DNA of 64,000 nucleotides from an uncultured Olsenella sp. (GTDB lineage Bacteria; Actinomycetota; Coriobacteriia; Coriobacteriales; Atopobiaceae). The notes under the pieces are model-generated. The model was not told where the DNA came from, searched no databases, and worked only from the letters and a program-made list of their open reading frames with translations. Shown piece after piece: positions 63,494 through 64,000 of this stretch. Location of the stretch: contig ONBR01000011.1 in assembly GCA_900316105.1 (NCBI GenBank), positions 1-64,000 of the forward strand. Reading direction: 5' to 3'. Position 1 is the stretch's first letter; each line of letters starts with the position of its first letter. Both the position numbers and the translations under genes were made by a program.

Positions 63494-63524
63494 AAAAGGG
63501 GCGAGGATGAAAAATCCCCGCCCC
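63494..63524 (-). terminator. rho-independent terminator of the glycosyltransferase gene
   Basis: GGGGCGAGGAT pairs with ATCCCCGCCCC (one mismatch) and is followed on the minus strand by TTTTGTTTC. It lies about 32 nt past the stop at 63556. Confidence 0.85.
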
Positions 63525-63555
63525 AACTGGCAGCCACAATCTATTTTTGTTTGGC

Positions 63556-64000
63556 CTACTTTGCACCCTCGCTCATGACGTCCTCGAAGTTCACGGCGAT
63601 GTCGTGCTTGGTGGGCACCCACTCGACCTTCTTGAAGAGGGCCACGACCGTGATGGGGATGTAGCTCATCATGAAGATCGGGAAGGTAAAGAGGTTGGTG
63701 AAGATGCGCCACTTCTTTGTGCAGTGGATGTGCTTGCGCTCGCTGATCGTGGTGATGATGGCCAGGAGGAAGAAGACGATGTAGACCGAACCGAAGGTCA
63801 TGACCAGGGAGCCGATGCACATGGCCAGCTCGGCGTTGGTGGCAATGAAGCCGTGGCTGAGCGAGCCGATGATCAGGTAGGTGGCATTCACGAAGGCCGA
63901 AACCAGGGTGAGGATCATGCCAGGTGCCACCGTCATCAGCATGTCATAGGAGGCGAACTGGCCAGAGCGGATGCCGTGCAGGAGGTTCCTGTTGTAGGAG
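63556..64000 (-). CDS. family 2 glycosyltransferase, C-terminal membrane part (partial)
   Basis: The frame is open to the window edge (148 codons seen). The visible part starts SYNRNLLHGIRSGQFASYDML and has three hydrophobic segments. It ends in IPITVVALFKKVEWVPTKHDIAVNFEDV, the W-x-P-x-K-H pattern near the end of processive membrane GT2 enzymes of the cellulose/hyaluronan synthase group. The catalytic domain lies outside the window. A polysaccharide role is inferred from the family. Confidence 0.7.
   Translation of the reverse strand, partial: SYNRNLLHGIRSGQFASYDMLMTVAPGMILTLVSAFVNATYLIIGSLSHGFIATNAELAMCIGSLVMTFGSVYIVFFLLAIITTISERKHIHCTKKWRIFTNLFTFPIFMMSYIPITVVALFKKVEWVPTKHDIAVNFEDVMSEGAK

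Overview
The window looks like a chromosome segment of a GC-rich anaerobic actinobacterium of the class Coriobacteriia (Olsenella/Atopobium-like). The reasons are its protein sequences, the many GTG/TTG starts, purine-rich ribosome binding sites, Buk/Pta pairs, FAD-dependent reductases joined to NuoG/GltD-like proteins, and PucR-type regulators. The genus is an inference from family resemblance, not a database result.

Region 1 (1-6.3 kb) is a degraded prophage or integrative element ending at a tRNA-Asn gene. It holds part of a major capsid gene, a scaffold gene, a phage tRNA-Gln, a minor head protein with a nuclease-like C-terminal domain, a portal gene that seems to lack its 5' end, two copies of a small cassette (26-codon peptide plus 60-codon ribbon-helix-helix-like protein), a late-regulator-like gene and the 3' remnant of a large serine recombinase. 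Region 2 (6.4-17.9 kb) is a housekeeping superoperon on the minus strand: rimP-nusA-infB-rbfA-nrnA-truB-ribF-dnaG-rpoD, with several overlapping stop/start codons and a strong terminator after rpoD.

Region 3 (18.3-30.9 kb, catabolic set A) reads on the minus strand: thiolase-like enzyme, Zn-ribbon/OB-fold (DUF35) partner, acyl carrier protein, terminator, Pta-like phosphotransacylase, butyrate-kinase-like kinase, hairpin, FAD-dependent reductase, NuoG/GltD fusion and NuoF-like Fe-S protein. A PucR-type activator is divergent and an iron-sulfur flavoprotein follows it. Region 4 (31-47.7 kb) holds a REP-associated tyrosine transposase, five clusters of its presumed 30-bp REP repeats, a metallo-beta-lactamase-fold hydrolase, and a giant sortase-anchored MBG-repeat adhesin (13.2 kb) interrupted by one frameshift at an A7 tract and one in-frame TAG. 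Region 5 (46.8-58.9 kb, set B) mirrors set A: membrane protein, second iron-sulfur flavoprotein, second PucR regulator, second Pta/Buk pair, MFS transporter, second MBL hydrolase, a CocE/NonD-type serine hydrolase, second acyl carrier protein and a Sfp-type phosphopantetheinyl transferase. Region 6 (59-64 kb) returns to housekeeping: leuS, guaB and the end of a family 2 glycosyltransferase.

Sets A and B could form one anaerobic catabolic system. In this reading substrate enters through the MFS protein and is cleaved by hydrolases. The carbon skeleton is handled by a thiolase/DUF35/ACP machine, ATP is made by the Pta-Buk pairs, and NAD(P)H is reoxidised by the Fe-S/FAD reductase complex. The palindrome TGTG-N6-CACA occurs upstream of four transcription units of these sets. 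Two families of hairpins with conserved loops and variable stems lie just past several genes, and within each family those elements keep one orientation relative to transcription. The substrate cannot be read from the sequence.
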